From Marivivens geojensis (GTDB lineage Bacteria > Pseudomonadota > Alphaproteobacteria > Rhodobacterales > Rhodobacteraceae): a DNA stretch of 64,000 nt. The first letter of the stretch is position 1, and the number at the start of each line of letters is the position of its first letter. Positions 62,193-64,000 of the stretch are shown piece after piece. Below the pieces are notes generated by a model. It was not told the origin of the DNA. It did no database searches and was given only the letters and a program-made list of their open reading frames with translations. The translations under genes and the position numbers were made by a program. The stretch is taken from positions 496,001-560,000 of the forward strand of contig NZ_JALKCU010000001.1 in assembly GCF_023540835.1 (NCBI RefSeq), written 5' to 3'.

Positions 62193-63499
62193 GCAACCTC
62201 GAAATTGGCCTTTGGTCGTTCCCAGCACTTCTCGGCCTTATCTTCCTGCGCGTACCTATAGGCATTTCGATGTTCTGCGCAGGATTCGGTGGACTTTGGC
62301 TGATGATGGGGAACCCCAACCTTGCTCTGGCCAAATTAAAGACTGAGACCTTCACCACATTTTCCGATTACTCCATGTCAATCGTGCCAATGTTCCTTCT
62401 TATGGGACATTTCGCATCTATTGGCGGCATGTCGCGTGCCTTGTTCAAAGCAGCAGAAAGCTGGATCGGCCATCGTCGCGGAGGCGTTGCAATGGCCGCG
62501 GTCGGGGCTTGCGCCGGCTTTGGTGCGATCTGCGGGTCCTCGCTGGCAACGGCGGCCACGATGAGCAAGGTCGCTCTGCCTGAGCTCAAGCGCGCTGGCT
62601 ACGCAGGTGGGTTTTCGACGGCAACGCTGGCAGCGGGCGGAACGTTGGGCATCCTTATTCCCCCGTCTTTGATCCTTGTGGTCTATGCGATCCTGACCGA
62701 GCAAAACATCGCGAAGCTGTTCCTTGCGGCCTTCATCCCCGGTCTTTTGGCGGCAGTTGGTTACGCCATCACCATTTCACTCTATGTGCGGCGGTATCCT
62801 GATCAAGAAGGTACGCGTCCTCCTGTGTCTTATGCGGATCGCATGCACGAGTTGGTCAAAGTCTGGCCAGTGCTCGCTGTGTTCGCAACGGTCGTTGGGG
62901 GTATCTACACTGGCCTCTTTACCCCAACCCAAGGGGCTGCAGTTGGTGCGGCAGGGACGGGGATCGTGGCTGCGTTAAACGGAACCCTGGGGCGGAACGC
63001 TATCGTTGAGGCGTTTTTGGCGACGGCAAAATCATCCGCAATGATCTATCTGATCGTGTTTGGCGCCAAATACTACAACGGCTTTCTGGCCCGATCAGGT
63101 GCGCCGCAAGAGGTATCGGAATGGCTCTTGTCCCAAGGCTACGCCCCCATCGTTATCCTAATCGCTATCCTTGTGTTCTATCTCATCATGGGCTGCGTGA
63201 TGGACAGTCTGTCGATGATCCTGCTGACGGTCCCAATCTTTTTCCCAGCGTTGAAAATGATGGAATGGGGCATGACAACTGAAGAACTGGCGATCTGGTT
63301 CGGAGTGCTCGTTTTGATCGTGGTTGAGGTGGGATTGATAACGCCGCCTGTAGGAATGAACCTGTTCATCATCAACTCAATGGATCGTGAAACCCCTATG
63401 CCAGATACCTATCGTGCGGTCATTTGGTTCGTCGGCTCTGATTTGATCCGCGTGGCGATCTTGCTTTTGTTCCCGTCGATCACGCTCTTTCTGATATGA
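62189..63499 (+). CDS. dctM: TRAP transporter large permease
   Basis: The 436-residue inner-membrane protein has about twelve helices and DctM signatures: GLIFLRVPIGISMF, SIVPMFLLMGHFA, GAICGSSLATAATMSKVALPE, AAGGTLGILIPPSLILVVY and the C-terminal LITPPVGMNLFI. It starts at GTG within the dctQ stop. Substrate cannot be told without the DctP protein. A terminator follows. Confidence 0.95.
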   Translation: MSNLEIGLWSFPALLGLIFLRVPIGISMFCAGFGGLWLMMGNPNLALAKLKTETFTTFSDYSMSIVPMFLLMGHFASIGGMSRALFKAAESWIGHRRGGVAMAAVGACAGFGAICGSSLATAATMSKVALPELKRAGYAGGFSTATLAAGGTLGILIPPSLILVVYAILTEQNIAKLFLAAFIPGLLAAVGYAITISLYVRRYPDQEGTRPPVSYADRMHELVKVWPVLAVFATVVGGIYTGLFTPTQGAAVGAAGTGIVAALNGTLGRNAIVEAFLATAKSSAMIYLIVFGAKYYNGFLARSGAPQEVSEWLLSQGYAPIVILIAILVFYLIMGCVMDSLSMILLTVPIFFPALKMMEWGMTTEELAIWFGVLVLIVVEVGLITPPVGMNLFIINSMDRETPMPDTYRAVIWFVGSDLIRVAILLLFPSITLFLI

Positions 63500-63527
63500 A
63501 AAAGGCCGCCCGATTGGGGCGGCCTTT
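63500..63527. terminator. Bidirectional terminator between dctM and ilvD
   Basis: The perfect stem AAAGGCCGCC with GGCGGCCTTT is flanked by A and T tracts on both sides and serves the two converging genes. Confidence 0.88.
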
Positions 63528-63547
63528 GAATGTAGCGAGGCGCGATC

Positions 63548-64000
63548 TTATTCTGGAAGAATACGAACGCCGCCCTTTGCTGCCGACGATGCCAGCATCG
63601 CGTAGGCCTTTAGCGCGGTCGAAACCTGACGCTTGCGCGGTTCTGCTGGTTTCCATGGAAGCGGGCCTTTGGCGTCACGACGGGCTGCCAGAGTTGCTTC
63701 GTCAACGGCGAGGTTGATGGTGCGGTTCGGGATGTCGATCTCGATAGTATCGCCAGTTTCGACCAGACCGATCAGGCCACCTTCTTCTGCTTCTGGGGAA
63801 ACGTGGCCGATAGATAGGCCCGAAGTGCCGCCCGAAAAACGACCGTCCGTCAGAAGCGCGCACGATTTGCCCAAGCCTTTGGATTTCAGGTAGGACGTCG
63901 GGTAGAGCATTTCTTGCATGCCTGGACCGCCACGCGGACCTTCGTAGCGAATAACGACGACTTCGCCTTCGACCACTTTGCCAGTCAGGATGCCATTCAC
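63548..64000 (-). CDS. ilvD: Dihydroxy-acid dehydratase, C-terminal part (cut by window end)
   Basis: The visible 150 residues are the C-terminal part of IlvD, the Fe-S enzyme of valine, leucine and isoleucine synthesis. The conserved [26 protein letters not shown] and GHVSPEA motifs are present. The gene runs off the right edge of the window; the stop is at 63548. Confidence 0.97.
   Translation of the reverse strand: MNGILTGKVVEGEVVVIRYEGPRGGPGMQEMLYPTSYLKSKGLGKSCALLTDGRFSGGTSGLSIGHVSPEAEEGGLIGLVETGDTIEIDIPNRTINLAVDEATLAARRDAKGPLPWKPAEPRKRQVSTALKAYAMLASSAAKGGVRILPE

Overview
The window is a piece of a marine-type alphaproteobacterial chromosome, most likely Rhodobacterales (Roseobacter group). 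Pointers are the split S10/spc/alpha ribosomal cluster followed by a LuxR/LuxI pair and rarA-crcB, the Aap/Bzt-type amino-acid ABC operon, a MaoC-Pta fusion next to ackA, a RibH2-type lumazine synthase behind an FMN riboswitch, short-form adenylate kinase, and an ATP12 chaperone gene. The genus cannot be fixed from sequence alone.

Layout. 1-13.1 kb: ribosomal proteins L2 (partial) to L17 with secY, adk and rpoA. The cluster is interrupted by an opposite-strand 2-oxoglutarate oxygenase gene after rplP and by a DUF1127 gene after rpmD. Each break has a terminator and, usually, a readable new promoter. 13.2-18.7 kb: luxR-luxI, rarA, crcB, an RluA-family pseudouridine synthase, a HAD phosphatase and ATP12. 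18.9-24.0 kb: aapJQMP, with an unusually long AapM. 24.0-31.9 kb (minus strand): rpmH-rnpA-yidD-ttcA, a GGDEF/EAL protein, yidC, engB, argB, an Fe-S protein and a SixA-like phosphatase. 32.2-35.7 kb: a TVP38 membrane protein, a flavin disulfide oxidoreductase and a histidine kinase, then tRNA-Arg(ACG).

35.8-47.3 kb is an integrated P4-like satellite or genomic island. It is bounded by an 18-bp direct repeat of the tRNA-Arg 3' end and carries a tyrosine integrase, AlpA, an AEP-like primase and an SF3 helicase. Its cargo is mostly of unknown function: an FG-GAP lipoprotein, a periplasmic ClpP-like protein with an overlapping partner, and several small membrane proteins. 47.4-49.3 kb: a SLAC1/TDT transporter, tRNA-Arg(TCT) and FMN riboswitch-ribH2. 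49.6-58.6 kb: a chemotaxis operon (STAS, cheY, cheA, cheW, mcp, cheW, cheR, cheB and a 566-residue protein) behind a near-perfect sigma-54 promoter. 58.6-61.2 kb: ackA and maoC-pta on the minus strand. 61.6-63.5 kb: TRAP dctQM without dctP. The window ends inside ilvD.

The most interesting item is the last gene of the chemotaxis operon (56931-58631). It encodes a soluble coiled-coil protein that looks like two tandem degenerate chemoreceptor hairpins. It also carries a CheZ-like D-x3-Q site and a CheZ-like acidic C-terminal tail, and may be an undescribed CheY-P phosphatase or signalling adaptor. Other leads are the satellite's replication-control signals, the periplasmic coiled-coil insertion in AapM, and the 2OG oxygenase gene beside rplP.
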